The translations under genes and the position numbers were made by a program. A stretch of 64,000 nucleotides of DNA, taken from assembly GCA_965228545.1 (NCBI GenBank), contig OZ245822.1:2728001-2792000 (forward strand), read 5' to 3'. The notes below the pieces were generated by a model. That model was not told the DNA's origin. It saw nothing but the letters and a program-made list of their open reading frames with translations, and did not search any database. This stretch comes from HXMU1420-13 sp965228545. GTDB lineage: Bacteria > Bacteroidota > Rhodothermia > Balneolales > Balneolaceae. This document shows positions 24,513 through 34,003 of this stretch, in pieces; the stretch's first letter is position 1, and every line of letters begins with the position of its first letter.

Positions 24513-25852
24513 CTACTTGCCAAATGGCAGACTCTTAAGACCTTGCATGGCTCTACCCATTTTGCCCATTTTGGACATGGTCTTCATCATCTTTTTCATT
24601 TGTTCAAACTGTTTGATGAGATCATTGATCTCTCGAACAGTGGTGCCAGAACCTTGGGCTATTCGTCGGCGTCTGCTTCCGTTGAGTATTCCTGGGTTCT
24701 GACGCTCTTCCGGCGTCATAGAATAGATTATGGCTTCGATGGGCTTAAAAGCGTCATCACTGAGATCTGCATTTTCTATTGCTTTGCTGGCGCCGGGGAT
24801 CATCGAGACGAGGTCGGTAAAGTTCCCCATCTTTTTGATCTTTTGAATTTGATCCAGAAATCTTCCAGATCGAATTTTTCAGAGCTGATGCGTTTTTGCA
24901 GGCGATCTGCTTCTTGGGCATCAAATTCTTTTTGAGCTTTTTCAACGAGAGAAACCACATCACCCATCCCCAAAATACGCTGAGCCATACGGTCAGGGTA
25001 GAACGGCGATAGTGCATCCAGCTTTTCGCCGGTGCTTACAAATTTGATGGGTTTATCAACTACCGATTTGATTGAGAGGGCAGCACCACCACGTGTGTCA
25101 CCATCCAGCTTGGTAAGAACCACGCCGTCAAAATCGATACGATCGTTGAATGCTTTTGCTGTATTTACAGCATCCTGACCGGTCATAGAATCTACAACAA
25201 ACAGGATTTCATCGGGCTTAATTGCGTCTTTAATGTTCGCAATCTCGTCCATCATTTGCTCATCTACAGATAAACGTCCGGCGGTATCGATGATTACCGT
25301 ATCCAAAGCTAAACTCTTCGCCATCGAAACGGCTTCTTTAGCTACACGGATAGGATCTTTTTGTTCAATCGAGTACACCGGCACATCAACAGACGTAGCG
25401 AGCGTTTTTAACTGGTTTACGGCAGCAGGGCGATAAACATCGGCGGCAGCAAGAAGAGGATTCCTTTTATGCTCCTGCTTGAGATATCGGGCAAGCTTTC
25501 CGGAGAAAGTGGTTTTACCCGAACCTTGTAAACCTGCGATTAAAATTACGGTTGGCGGAACGTGAGCAGTGGCGATGTCCGATTTTTCGCCACCAAAAGT
25601 AGCAACCAGTTCGTCGTACACAATTTTTGTGAACTGTTGACCGGGATTTACTGAGGTGAGAACATCGGAGCCTAGCACTTTGTCTTTAACGTCCGCGGTA
25701 AACTGACGAGCAACCTCCAGGTTCACATCGGCATCCAACAACGCACGACGAATTTCACGTATCGTCTCGGCAATATTTACCTCGGTAATACGCGATTCGC
25801 CTTTAAGGCTTTGGAATGCTTTATCTAAATTGGAGGATAGATTCTCAAACAT
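24513..25852 (-). CDS. ffh: Signal recognition particle protein Ffh, with a one-base frameshift
   Basis: GTPase that binds signal peptides and SRP RNA and brings nascent membrane proteins to FtsY. The first 332 residues (N and G domains; P-loop GLQGSGKTT at 107-115, DTAGRL, TKLDGD) read in one frame. The M domain (KIKKMGNFTDLVSMIPGAS... with RRRRIAQGSG) reads in another. The break is in the TTT of 24858-24860, directly after FDLEDF; one added T restores LDQIQKIKK and a 446-residue protein of normal length. Ffh is essential, so a consensus error is more likely than a true defect. Confidence 0.93.
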
Positions 25853-26187
25853 GAATCTTAATTCTTTCTAAACAGGATTTATCGTCAGTTTCAGAGCCTA
25901 CAAAAATAAGGTTAAAATGCGGGCTTATCAACAGTAATGTGGATAATTATTTTAACCCCAGGCGTCGCTGCGGGAATTTTGAATTTTTAAATGGAAAATT
26001 ATGAATTGGGCTCGTGCCTAGCCTAAATAGTTGATACCCCTCTTACCATGTTCTGTCTGACCGCTTGAGCCGGTCTGAAAGAGATAACGGTCTCATAATT
26101 ACAGATTCTATTTGTCATCCATTAGCTTCTCGACGATGAATTAAGAACCAAGTAGGAAAAATGAATAACTTTTCCATTAAAGCTGTC

Positions 26188-26207
26188 ATCCCCGTGTAGG
26201 CGGGGAT
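26188..26207. repeat. Palindromic repeat unit ATCCCCG...CGGGGAT
   Basis: Perfect 7-bp arms enclose TGTAGG, preceded by CTGTC. This matches the core of the unit at 28956-28975, so both belong to one interspersed family. The surrounding 25853-26443 gap holds no convincing gene; it contains one DnaA-box-like TGTGGATAA near 25930 and a short closed frame at about 26260-26371. Confidence 0.65.
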
Positions 26208-26443
26208 CTGGATTGAAATTAAAGCCTGGAACTTAATTAGCTTCAGTCGCCGGCGCTAGTTGGGGGAAGATGACTACAATAAAATTCAAGACATCAGAAA
26301 ATGGATTTATGCTAATTCCAATAAAGATCAATTAGTCGCTTACTTACTAGATTCGAATCCCTACGAGAGTTGATTCGAGTAAAAACTACATGAACTTTAT
26401 CTTTCAACACTTTTGGCGTACATTAAAATTAAAAATGCACGTC

Positions 26444-26689
26444 ATGAGTGGTAAATTAACACTAAGGCTCGATAAGGAATTGATAGATCGGGCAAAAAAG
26501 CACGCAAAACAACAAGGTACTTCGGTTTCGAAATTAGTGGCTAATTATTTTGAAGCTATAGATAGCACACCGAGAGATGGTTCCAATAAAGAACTACCGC
26601 CTATAACCCAATCTTTAGCAGGAGTTCTTGAGGGTACTGATATCTCAAAAGAAGACTATCAAGAGTATTTAGAAAAGAAGCATCAGTAA
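26444..26689 (+). CDS. DUF6364-family antitoxin (VapB-like)
   Basis: An 81-residue protein with a ribbon-helix-helix-like start: MSGKLTLRLDKELIDRAKKHAKQQGTSVSKL, then VANYFEAI and an acidic toxin-binding tail (GTDISKEDYQEYLEKKH). This is the DUF6364 group commonly paired with PIN toxins. The start at 26444 begins the fold; an earlier in-frame ATG would add 18 poor residues. Its last base is shared with the toxin start (TAATG). Confidence 0.85.
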   Translation: MSGKLTLRLDKELIDRAKKHAKQQGTSVSKLVANYFEAIDSTPRDGSNKELPPITQSLAGVLEGTDISKEDYQEYLEKKHQ

Positions 26690-27096
26690 TGAATATCCTG
26701 TTTGATACTAATATTCTACTGGATGTTTACATTCGCAGAGAACCCTTTTTTGAACATTCATCTCTGTTAATGGCAAACGCAGAACAAGGAATTATTACAG
26801 GCTGGGTAAGCTCAACAAGTATTACAACTATACACTATTTAGTTGGAAAATGGCGGGACAAAAATACAGCAAATAAAATCATTGAATCGACACTTAAGAT
26901 CTTCAATGTTTCAACTGTTAATCGAGCTGTTCTTGAGGGCGCTTTAACACTTAGTTTTTCTGATTATGAAGATGCGGTGCTTCATCAATCTGCAATTTTC
27001 AATAATCTTGATGGTATTTTGACTCGAAATAAGAAGGACTTCTCTAAAGCATCATTAGCAATATTTACTCCCGAAGAACTTCTTGCAATGCTGTAA
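26689..27096 (+). CDS. vapC: PIN-domain toxin (VapC-like ribonuclease)
   Basis: A 135-residue PIN nuclease. MNILFDTNILLDVYIRREPF supplies the first metal-binding Asp residues, the central Glu lies in the ...AEQGIITGWVSS helix region, and FSDYEDAVLHQSA plus TRNKKDFSKA give the last acidic cluster. VapC toxins cleave tRNA or rRNA. Coupled to the DUF6364 antitoxin by a 1-bp overlap. The pair stands alone between ffh and a secreted protein gene. Confidence 0.9.
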   Translation: MNILFDTNILLDVYIRREPFFEHSSLLMANAEQGIITGWVSSTSITTIHYLVGKWRDKNTANKIIESTLKIFNVSTVNRAVLEGALTLSFSDYEDAVLHQSAIFNNLDGILTRNKKDFSKASLAIFTPEELLAML

Positions 27097-27180
27097 TTTT
27101 ATTTAATATTCAGAATTAAATGTAACTCATTTTAAGCATGGTCGGGAACAATAATCATCTAACAGAGTATGCACGCAATC

Positions 27181-27951
27181 ATGAAAAAACTTAGTGTATT
27201 TACTTTACTCATTCTTTTGAATTCCACTTTTGCATTTGCCCAAACGGGCTCATCCGGTGTGCAGGATCGTGCGGATGATGCTTTTATTGAATTAAACACC
27301 GGCGAACTCACCCTTCGGTTTGTTAATGCGTTAACCGGGGAATACGTAAGCAACGCATTTATTGGAATCGGGGAGCAATCTTACCGAACGGATGGTGAGG
27401 GAAAAGTTCGGTTTAAAACTGAAATTGTAAATGGTACGATACAAGTTCGATTCGGAAAATCAGGTTTTATCACCTCAGATTTTAACCTCGAAATTATGGC
27501 TGGGTCAGTCTTCCAAAATCAAATTTCTGTATCACCTGAATTGTTGCCGGAACAATATCGTATTGTATTGGATTGGGCCGATCGCCCCCGGGATTTAGAT
27601 GCTCATTTCATAAAAAAAGACGGATATCATATCTCTTATCGCCACAAAAAAACCAGTGATGACGGCGTTTCCCGCTTAGATAGAGATGATAGAAACGGAA
27701 ATGGTCCGGAAACCATCACAATAAATAGAATCGACTCTGAAGCTGTTTATACGTATAAAGTGCACGACTATTCTAATCGGGATAAACGCCGAACATCTGA
27801 ACTTTCGAATAGATCGCGGGCTACCGTTCGCGTTTATGGCGATAATCGTTTATTAAGAACGTATACCATTGAGCCAAACCAACGTGGGGACGAATGGTTG
27901 GTGTTTTCGATCGAAGACGGCTTAATTGTAGATGAAGATACCGTAAACTAA
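27181..27951 (+). CDS. Secreted DUF2135/YfaP-like protein
   Basis: A 256-residue protein with a signal peptide (about 1-21, ending FAFAQ). An N-terminal carboxypeptidase-regulatory-like beta domain (about 40-120) precedes a C-terminal domain with LDWADRPRDLDAHFIKKDGYHISYRHK and DDRNGNGPETITI. HDYSNRD and WLVFSIEDG follow. That pattern fits the DUF2135/YfaP group of periplasmic beta-sandwich proteins. The start at 27181 places the signal peptide at the N terminus. Biological role unknown. Confidence 0.7.
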   Translation: MKKLSVFTLLILLNSTFAFAQTGSSGVQDRADDAFIELNTGELTLRFVNALTGEYVSNAFIGIGEQSYRTDGEGKVRFKTEIVNGTIQVRFGKSGFITSDFNLEIMAGSVFQNQISVSPELLPEQYRIVLDWADRPRDLDAHFIKKDGYHISYRHKKTSDDGVSRLDRDDRNGNGPETITINRIDSEAVYTYKVHDYSNRDKRRTSELSNRSRATVRVYGDNRLLRTYTIEPNQRGDEWLVFSIEDGLIVDEDTVN

Positions 27952-28099
27952 GCGCTTATAAACCTTCTGTCATTTTAATAGATTTAGTGTGATTTTTGAG
28001 GCTGCATTGTATCAATCAGAATCAGAAATTGATTAGTGCAGGATACCGACATTGTTTACTATTTTAGGTCGAGTTCAAATCATCACACAAAACAACATT

Positions 28100-28936
28100 A
28101 TGAGCGAAGGTTACGGATTACTAAAAGGGAAAAAAGGAATTATTTTTGGCGCTTTAGATGAGCGCAGTATTGCTTGGAGAATTGCATTGGCTTGCAAACG
28201 CGAAGGCGCTGAATTTGTATTATCAAACGCACCCATAGCACTGCGACTTGGAGCACTTGATGCACTCGGCGAAGAAACAGGCGCGCCAATTATTCCATGT
28301 GATGTAACCAGCGATGAAGAAATCGTTGATTTGGTAAACAAAACCAAAGAACACTTTGGCGGTGGCGTAGATTTTATTCTCCATGCCATTGGGATGTCGC
28401 CTAACATCCGTAAAAAGAAAGAGTACACAGACATCAATTATAAGTGGTTTCAGCAATCGTTGGATATTTCGGCTATTTCTTTACATCGCATTTTACACCA
28501 CGCCGACGAAGGTGGATTGTTGAACGACGGCGGTTCTATTGTGGCACTATCTTACATTGGTGCACAGCGAATTTTCAGCAAGTATTCGGATATGAATGAT
28601 GCAAAGGCCTTGTTAGAAAGCATCGCGCGAAATTACGGTAGCAGACTCGCTCCTCGTGGAATTAGAGTGAACACGGTTTCTCAGGCACCAACTAAAACTT
28701 CGGCCGGTTCTGGAATTAAAGGTTTTGATGGTATGTACACTTTTGCCGAAAAATTAGCACCAATGGGGAATCCATCGGCGGATGAATGTGCGGATTACTG
28801 CCTCACATTGTTCTCTGATCTGACTCGAAAAGTTACCATGCAGAACTTATTCCACGATGGAGGATTTGTGACCAATGGGATTTCGGAAGAAATGATGAAC
28901 GACCTTGCTAAAATTTATGCGGAAGGAGAGGAGTAA
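28100..28936 (+). CDS. fabI: Enoyl-[acyl-carrier-protein] reductase, FabI type (EC 1.3.1.9)
   Basis: NADH-dependent SDR enzyme of the last step of fatty acid elongation. The start MSEGYGLLKGKKGIIFGALDE at 28100 gives 278 residues; the upstream in-frame ATG would add a non-conserved leader. The Rossmann loop is GALDERSIAWRIAL, and the Y-x6-K pair lies in KYSDMNDAKALLES. RLAPRGIRVNTVSQAP is also conserved. It stands as a single gene between repeats; the flanking repeat at 28951 separates it from ruvC. Confidence 0.93.
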   Translation: MSEGYGLLKGKKGIIFGALDERSIAWRIALACKREGAEFVLSNAPIALRLGALDALGEETGAPIIPCDVTSDEEIVDLVNKTKEHFGGGVDFILHAIGMSPNIRKKKEYTDINYKWFQQSLDISAISLHRILHHADEGGLLNDGGSIVALSYIGAQRIFSKYSDMNDAKALLESIARNYGSRLAPRGIRVNTVSQAPTKTSAGSGIKGFDGMYTFAEKLAPMGNPSADECADYCLTLFSDLTRKVTMQNLFHDGGFVTNGISEEMMNDLAKIYAEGEE

Positions 28937-28950
28937 CTACTCTTTTTAAC

Positions 28951-29069
28951 AAGTCATCCCCGCGAAGGCGGGGATCTTGATCATTGCATATATCCAAATT
29001 CAATTGTAGGCATAAATCTAGAAATCATCTCTAACTCAAGATTCCGGCTTACGCCGTGGAATGACACTT
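28951..29069. repeat. Composite palindromic repeat (GTCATCCCCGC...GGAATGAC)
   Basis: The left part has a perfect stem ATCCCCGC-GAAG-GCGGGGAT at 28956-28975. The right part has ATTCCGGC-TTAC-GCCGTGGAAT at 29041-29062. AAGTCAT at the left end and ATGACACTT at the right end form the outer inverted repeat. It lies between fabI and ruvC and is non-coding. Confidence 0.7.
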
Positions 29070-29094
29070 CAACCAATAAAAATTAAACTTTAAA

Positions 29095-29664
29095 ATGTCT
29101 GAAATCATCCTCGGTATCGATCCCGGCTCGCGTGTTACCGGTTACGCGGTACTTACCGAGGAGCATGGCAAATTAATTGCCCTTCGCTGTGATGTGATCA
29201 GGATGGCAAAGATTGAAAATCATTCAGACCGGCTGAATTACATTTTTGAACAGATTTCAGGCATCATCAAATCCATTAAACCCACACAATGTGCGGTAGA
29301 AACTCCGATTTATGGAGTTGATCCACAGGCGATGTTAAAGTTAGGCCGCGCGCAGGCTGCGGCTATTTTGGCAATAAAGCAATGCGGATTGGAAGCCTTC
29401 GAGTATTTCCCTAAAGTGGTGAAGAAATCCATCACCGGAAATGGAAATGCCAGTAAAGATCAGGTTGCATTTATGTTGAAAAAGATGGTTCGCCTTCCTG
29501 ATGAGAAACTATCAAACGATGCGACAGATGCATTAGCTGTTGCATGGTGCCATATGATGAATGGAAGAGCTATTCCTACATCAAAAAAGCAAACACATCA
29601 GAATAACAAAAAAGGTGATTGGGCTAGTTTCGTAGAACAGAATCCTGATCGAGTAAGAAAATAA
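29095..29664 (+). CDS. ruvC: Crossover junction endodeoxyribonuclease RuvC (EC 3.1.21.10)
   Basis: Resolves Holliday junctions. The 189 residues show the RNase H-like catalytic set: D8 in LGIDPGSRVTGYAV, the Glu of AVETPIYG, and the Asp pair of LSNDATDALAVAWCH. A basic tail (TSKKQTHQNNKKGDW) follows the usual 170-residue core. RuvA follows 12 bp later; ruvB is not adjacent in this window. Confidence 0.97.
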   Translation: MSEIILGIDPGSRVTGYAVLTEEHGKLIALRCDVIRMAKIENHSDRLNYIFEQISGIIKSIKPTQCAVETPIYGVDPQAMLKLGRAQAAAILAIKQCGLEAFEYFPKVVKKSITGNGNASKDQVAFMLKKMVRLPDEKLSNDATDALAVAWCHMMNGRAIPTSKKQTHQNNKKGDWASFVEQNPDRVRK

Positions 29665-29676
29665 TCCCGTTTTAGC

Positions 29677-30270
29677 ATGATCGCATTTCTTAAAGGACAT
29701 ATTGAAGAAAGTACCGAAGACACCATTTTTTTGGATGTAAACGGGGTTGGGTATAAAGTGGAAGTATCTAGCCAAACCATCGATCAGCTTAAAGGTGCGG
29801 GCAAGGACATTAAACTGTTGGTATATCATCACATTACAGACAGTGATCAGCGTTTATTCGGGTTTTTTACAAAAGATGAAAAAAACCTTTTCGAGCAACT
29901 GATAACTGTAAAAGGGGTTGGTCCCAAGCTTGGTTTAACGATATTAAGTGGGCTTCCTGCTTCAAACTTGATTGGTGCCATCACCGGTGGAGATGCCGTT
30001 GCTCTTTCACGAGTTCCGGGAATTGGTAAAAAAACAGCAGAACGTATTATTGTTGAGCTGAGAGAAAAACTAAAAGCCTTTGATACAGGCGATTCCGTTG
30101 TAATATCCAGAGCAAAATCAGGTGTATTTGAAGAAGCGGTTCAGGCACTGCAAGCACTCGGATTTAAACAAAAAGAATCGGAGCAAGCGGCTATGTCGGT
30201 TATTAATAGCGGAGAGGTTTCTGATTCATCAGCAGTAATTAGGAAGTCACTTAGTTTGCTGAATAAATAG
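29677..30270 (+). CDS. ruvA: Holliday junction branch migration protein RuvA
   Basis: A 197-residue DNA-binding subunit that cups the Holliday junction and loads RuvB. Domain I (MIAFLKGHIEESTEDTIFL), the two helix-hairpin-helix motifs (ITVKGVGPKLGLTIL and LSRVPGIGKKTAERIIVEL) and the C-terminal RuvB-binding domain (EEAVQALQALGFKQKES) are all present. Adjacent ruvC supports a recombination operon, but ruvB is missing from the neighbourhood. Confidence 0.97.
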   Translation: MIAFLKGHIEESTEDTIFLDVNGVGYKVEVSSQTIDQLKGAGKDIKLLVYHHITDSDQRLFGFFTKDEKNLFEQLITVKGVGPKLGLTILSGLPASNLIGAITGGDAVALSRVPGIGKKTAERIIVELREKLKAFDTGDSVVISRAKSGVFEEAVQALQALGFKQKESEQAAMSVINSGEVSDSSAVIRKSLSLLNK

Positions 30271-30377
30271 CGACGCCTTGTATACCGCTTAGTAGGTAAC
30301 AATTTCTTCATTATACTTTCCACGCTATGATTAGTATCATTGCCAAATTGTTTCATTTAAAACAAACCGGATAAATC

Positions 30378-31055
30378 GTGGCAAAAAAAACGATTCTTGT
30401 AGTTGATGACGAAAAAGATCTCCTTGATCTAATTGAATACAACTTAAAAAAAGAAGGCTTTAAAGTTCTTAAAGCAGAAAACGGAAAAGAAGGAATTGAA
30501 GTAGCCAAAGAACATAAACCGGATCTTGTGCTTCTTGATATCATGATGCCAAAGATGGATGGACTTGAAGCCGTAGAAATTATGCGGAAAGATGATGACT
30601 TGAAGCGTATTCCAATCATTTTTTTAACAGCGCGAAGTGATGAAAACACCGAAATAGAAGGTTTAAACAAGGGCGGTGACGATTTTATCACCAAACCAAT
30701 TAGCACAACAAAGTTGGTTTCTCGAATTAAGGCGGTAATGCGTCGGTTCGACGATTCTTCAGATGATGTAAACAAATTAGAAGTGCATGATCTTGAAATC
30801 GACAAAGATAGGTATATCGTAAAACGCCAAGATGAGGAGTTTCAGTTACCACGGAAGGAATTCGAATTACTCTTTTACTTAGCAAGTAGAAAAGGAAAAG
30901 TAATGGATCGGCAAACTCTGCTAAATAAAGTGTGGGGCGATAACATTTACGTTGTAGACCGTACGGTTGATGTTCATGTTCGCAAAATAAGAGAAAAACT
31001 GGGTGACCATTACATCGAAACGGTTAAAGGTGTTGGGTATCGCTTTAAAGAATGA
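30378..31055 (+). CDS. OmpR/PhoB-family response regulator
   Basis: A 225-residue two-domain regulator. The receiver holds LVVDDEKD (acidic pocket), the phosphoryl-accepting Asp in DLVLLDIMMPKMDG, the Thr of IFLTARS and the Lys of FITKP. The C-terminal winged helix ends VWGDNIYVVDRTVDVHVRKI and KGVGYRFKE, typical of PhoB-like proteins. Translation starts at GTG (30378). The histidine kinase gene overlaps the stop by 4 bp. A phosphate-starvation role is likely by similarity to PhoB, but no pst genes are in view. Confidence 0.9.
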   Translation: MAKKTILVVDDEKDLLDLIEYNLKKEGFKVLKAENGKEGIEVAKEHKPDLVLLDIMMPKMDGLEAVEIMRKDDDLKRIPIIFLTARSDENTEIEGLNKGGDDFITKPISTTKLVSRIKAVMRRFDDSSDDVNKLEVHDLEIDKDRYIVKRQDEEFQLPRKEFELLFYLASRKGKVMDRQTLLNKVWGDNIYVVDRTVDVHVRKIREKLGDHYIETVKGVGYRFKE

Positions 31056-32128
31056 GTAAAACCAGCAGAAGAGATAGAGCCGTTTACAAGCTGGGGCTTA
31101 GAATTGCGATTTATACCGGTCTTATTTCTGCAATTCTCAGCTTTATCATAATCTATGTTTTTTATCATGGATGGGAACAATCACTCCTGATTTCCGGCTT
31201 GGTGATGGCTGCAACCGCGTTGACCTCTTATGTGGTAGGGTATAAACTCCAATATAGACGCATAAAAGTACTTGAACGAGTATCCAAAAATATCTCGAAA
31301 AAACGATTTGAAGAGATTGAAGATCTAAGAACCCAGTATGATGATGAACTGGATTACATTATCAAACATCTTATAAAATCCAGCCGAACTGTAGAACGTG
31401 AAATTCAGCGATTGAACCGGATAGAAAATTATCGGAAGGAATTTATTGGGGATATCTCGCACGAGTTAAAAACTCCGATTTTTGCTATCCAAGGCTTCAT
31501 AGAAACACTACTAAATGGTGCCTTAGAAGATGAAGAGGTAAACAGGAAGTTTCTGCAAAAAGCGATGCGTAACGTAAACCGCCTGATCTTCTTAACAAAA
31601 GATTTAATGGAAATCTCGAAGCTTGAAACCGGTGAGCTTAAATCTGATATCGAAAGTATCTACCTCTACGAAATTGTCCACGATGTTGTAGAAAACCTAA
31701 TGTATAAGGCCGACAAAGAAGAAGTAGACTTGATAATCCATCCGTTTGATAGAAACCTACAGATTAGAGCAGATAAGAACCAGATACGTCAAGTACTGGT
31801 AAACATTATAGAGAATGGTATTAAATATAACATTAAAGGCGGTAAGGTTGAGGTTGGCATCGAGCCAAACGACAAAAGAGATGATAAAATTAACTTATAC
31901 GTAAAAGATACGGGCATGGGGATTGATAAAACAGATATCCCACGTGTGACAGAGCGATTCTTTCGAGTGGATAAATCCAGATCGCGAGAAAGAGGGGGAA
32001 CAGGGCTTGGGCTTGCCATCGTAAAACATATAATCGAAGCTCATGGCGAGAAGCTTACGATAATAAGTGAACCCAATAAAGGTTCGGTTTTCTCTGTAAG
32101 TTTGTCTAAAATTGCTCCCTTAAATTAG
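31052..32128 (+). CDS. Sensor histidine kinase (PhoR-like)
   Basis: A 358-residue inner-membrane kinase with two N-terminal helices (about 14-32 and 43-62) and almost no periplasmic loop, so it probably senses through the membrane or a partner protein. The HisKA box is FIGDISHELKTPIFAIQGF, followed by the N box (NIIENGIKYN), G1 (DTGMGID) and G2 (GGTGLGLAIVKHI). The ATG overlaps the response regulator stop as ATGA, so the pair is a cognate two-component system. Confidence 0.93.
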   Translation: MSKTSRRDRAVYKLGLRIAIYTGLISAILSFIIIYVFYHGWEQSLLISGLVMAATALTSYVVGYKLQYRRIKVLERVSKNISKKRFEEIEDLRTQYDDELDYIIKHLIKSSRTVEREIQRLNRIENYRKEFIGDISHELKTPIFAIQGFIETLLNGALEDEEVNRKFLQKAMRNVNRLIFLTKDLMEISKLETGELKSDIESIYLYEIVHDVVENLMYKADKEEVDLIIHPFDRNLQIRADKNQIRQVLVNIIENGIKYNIKGGKVEVGIEPNDKRDDKINLYVKDTGMGIDKTDIPRVTERFFRVDKSRSRERGGTGLGLAIVKHIIEAHGEKLTIISEPNKGSVFSVSLSKIAPLN

Positions 32129-32159
32129 TTAATTAAAGAATATTAAAACCAGTGTTGTT

Positions 32160-33245
32160 ATGGTTTATGCAGTAATTATGGCCGGTGGCTCCGGCACTCG
32201 TTTTTGGCCAAAAAGCACAAACTCACTTCCAAAGCAATTCCTGAATTTGTTTGGTGAAGGGACTATGATTCAAAATACGGCGAGGAGAATTGAACCGCTC
32301 ATTCCACAAGAACGAATTATGGTTGTTACAAATGAAAGCTACGTTCCTATCGTAAAAGAACAGCTGCCGAAGGTGCCGGAGGAAAATATTGTAGGCGAAC
32401 CTGTGGCCAAGAACACCGCGCCATGTGTTGCGATAGCCGCTGAACTGCTCTATAAGAAAGATCCAGATGCTACGATGGTGGTACTTCCGGCAGATCATCA
32501 TATTACTGATAACGAAGGTTTTTTATCTATTTTGAATACAGCAATTGAGAAAGCACAGTCAGGTAAACATCTGGTTACTATTGGTATAAACCCCGATAAA
32601 CCTGAAACTGGTTTTGGATACATACATGCGAATAAAAGTTCTGAAGAGATTTATGGTAAACATTCAGTGAATCCGGTTCGTGCATTTACTGAAAAACCGG
32701 ATCTTGCCACAGCCGAGAAATTCCTAAAATCGGGGGAGTATTTTTGGAACAGCGGTATGTTCGTGTGGAATGCATCAACCGTGCTAAGTGAAATAGAATC
32801 TCATCTTCCAAATATGTTTGAAGAGTTGAAAAAAGCAAGTGATGAGTTATATACCGACTATCACGTACCGGCTATCAAAGACTTCTATCACGGGTGCGAA
32901 TCCATCTCAATTGATTATGGTATTATGGAGAGATCTGAGTCGGTATTTGTGGTTCCGGGTGAGTTCGGTTGGAACGATGTTGGAAGTTGGTCGGCGGTGT
33001 ACGACTTAGCAGAAAAAGATAAGCTTGGGAATGCAGTTCAATCCATGTTTGCTAGTTTTGCTGCCTCAGAAAACAACCTAGTGTTATCAAGTTCGGAGAA
33101 AATGATCTCGCTGGTTGGTGTAGATAATATTGCCGTTGTTGAAACCGATTCTGCAATTTTGGTTTGTAATCTACAAACAGCGCAAGGGGTGAAACAAATC
33201 GTAGAGCATCTTAAAGCTGCCGAAGATTTAAACAAGTTTCTTTAA
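32160..33245 (+). CDS. manC: Mannose-1-phosphate guanylyltransferase (EC 2.7.7.13)
   Basis: Makes GDP-mannose from mannose 1-phosphate and GTP for glycan synthesis. The 361 residues start with the nucleotidyltransferase loop VIMAGGSGTRFWPKS, followed by GEPVAKNTAPCVA, VLPADHHI and FTEKPDLATAE, then WNSGMFVWN. No C-terminal isomerase domain is present, so this is the single-function type. The last 4 bp overlap the convergent MBL hydrolase gene. Confidence 0.95.
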   Translation: MVYAVIMAGGSGTRFWPKSTNSLPKQFLNLFGEGTMIQNTARRIEPLIPQERIMVVTNESYVPIVKEQLPKVPEENIVGEPVAKNTAPCVAIAAELLYKKDPDATMVVLPADHHITDNEGFLSILNTAIEKAQSGKHLVTIGINPDKPETGFGYIHANKSSEEIYGKHSVNPVRAFTEKPDLATAEKFLKSGEYFWNSGMFVWNASTVLSEIESHLPNMFEELKKASDELYTDYHVPAIKDFYHGCESISIDYGIMERSESVFVVPGEFGWNDVGSWSAVYDLAEKDKLGNAVQSMFASFAASENNLVLSSSEKMISLVGVDNIAVVETDSAILVCNLQTAQGVKQIVEHLKAAEDLNKFL

Positions 33246-34003
33246 CGCAAAGGGATCGACTGCATATCATACGCCAGTTTAATGTGAGCCGGTAAATTTC
33301 GATTGGTTTTTTCATGATCCACATAACTATTCATGTGGATCAGATAAGCCTCGGGTATTCCAAGTTGTTCAATGATATCTACAGCTTGCGGAATGGTTAG
33401 ATGAGTTGGATGTTCGGGTTCCCAGCGAAGGGCACTCAGAATTATGGTTTTACAGCCGTCTAGTAATTCTAAGGTAGATTTTGGAATATGTTTAACATCA
33501 GTGAGATAAGCGGTGTTGTTAATTCTGAAGCCTAGAATATCAAGTGAGCCGTGTTTAATCGGTAGTGGCGTTATTTCAACATCACTAAAACGCATTACTT
33601 CGTTAATTACATGTAGTTCAAGAGAAGTTGATCCGGGATATTTATCTTCTCCGAACATATAATCAAAACGGCTTTTGATGGATGCACAGGCAGCTTCCGT
33701 TGTATAGACTTCAATAGGGCCCTTTTTTTTGTAATTGTACATTCGTAGCTCATCTAGTCCACCAATGTGGTCCATGTGTTGGTGTGTAACTAAAACAAAA
33801 TCAACGCTCTTGATACCACTTCTAATACTTTGGATACGATATTCTGGTCCTACATCAATTAAAAAAGAAAGTTCGTTGGTTTGTATCCATGCAGAGCAAC
33901 GCGTTCGTTCATTCCTGGGATCATGAAATAGTTCTTCTCTCATAAATCCACCTGCAACAGGTACGCCCATCGATGTGCCTGTACCTAAAAAAGTGAGCTT
34001 CAT
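33242..34003 (-). CDS. MBL-fold metallo-hydrolase
   Basis: A 253-residue beta-lactamase-fold hydrolase with the zinc motif HQHMDHIGG, an early GTGTSMGVPVAGG loop and later histidines (HLTIPQ region). The start MKLTFLGTGTSMGVP and overall size resemble the PhnP-like and RNase Z-like phosphodiesterases that act on cyclic or phosphonate esters. Substrate cannot be named. It follows directly after the small upstream gene at 34004 on the same strand. Confidence 0.85.
   Translation of the reverse strand: MKLTFLGTGTSMGVPVAGGFMREELFHDPRNERTRCSAWIQTNELSFLIDVGPEYRIQSIRSGIKSVDFVLVTHQHMDHIGGLDELRMYNYKKKGPIEVYTTEAACASIKSRFDYMFGEDKYPGSTSLELHVINEVMRFSDVEITPLPIKHGSLDILGFRINNTAYLTDVKHIPKSTLELLDGCKTIILSALRWEPEHPTHLTIPQAVDIIEQLGIPEAYLIHMNSYVDHEKTNRNLPAHIKLAYDMQSIPLR

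Noticed and set aside
25853..26440. Search for SRP RNA (ffs) next to ffh
   Set aside because: The conserved GGAAGCAGCC-type domain IV loop is absent; the gap holds only a palindromic repeat and a short closed frame.
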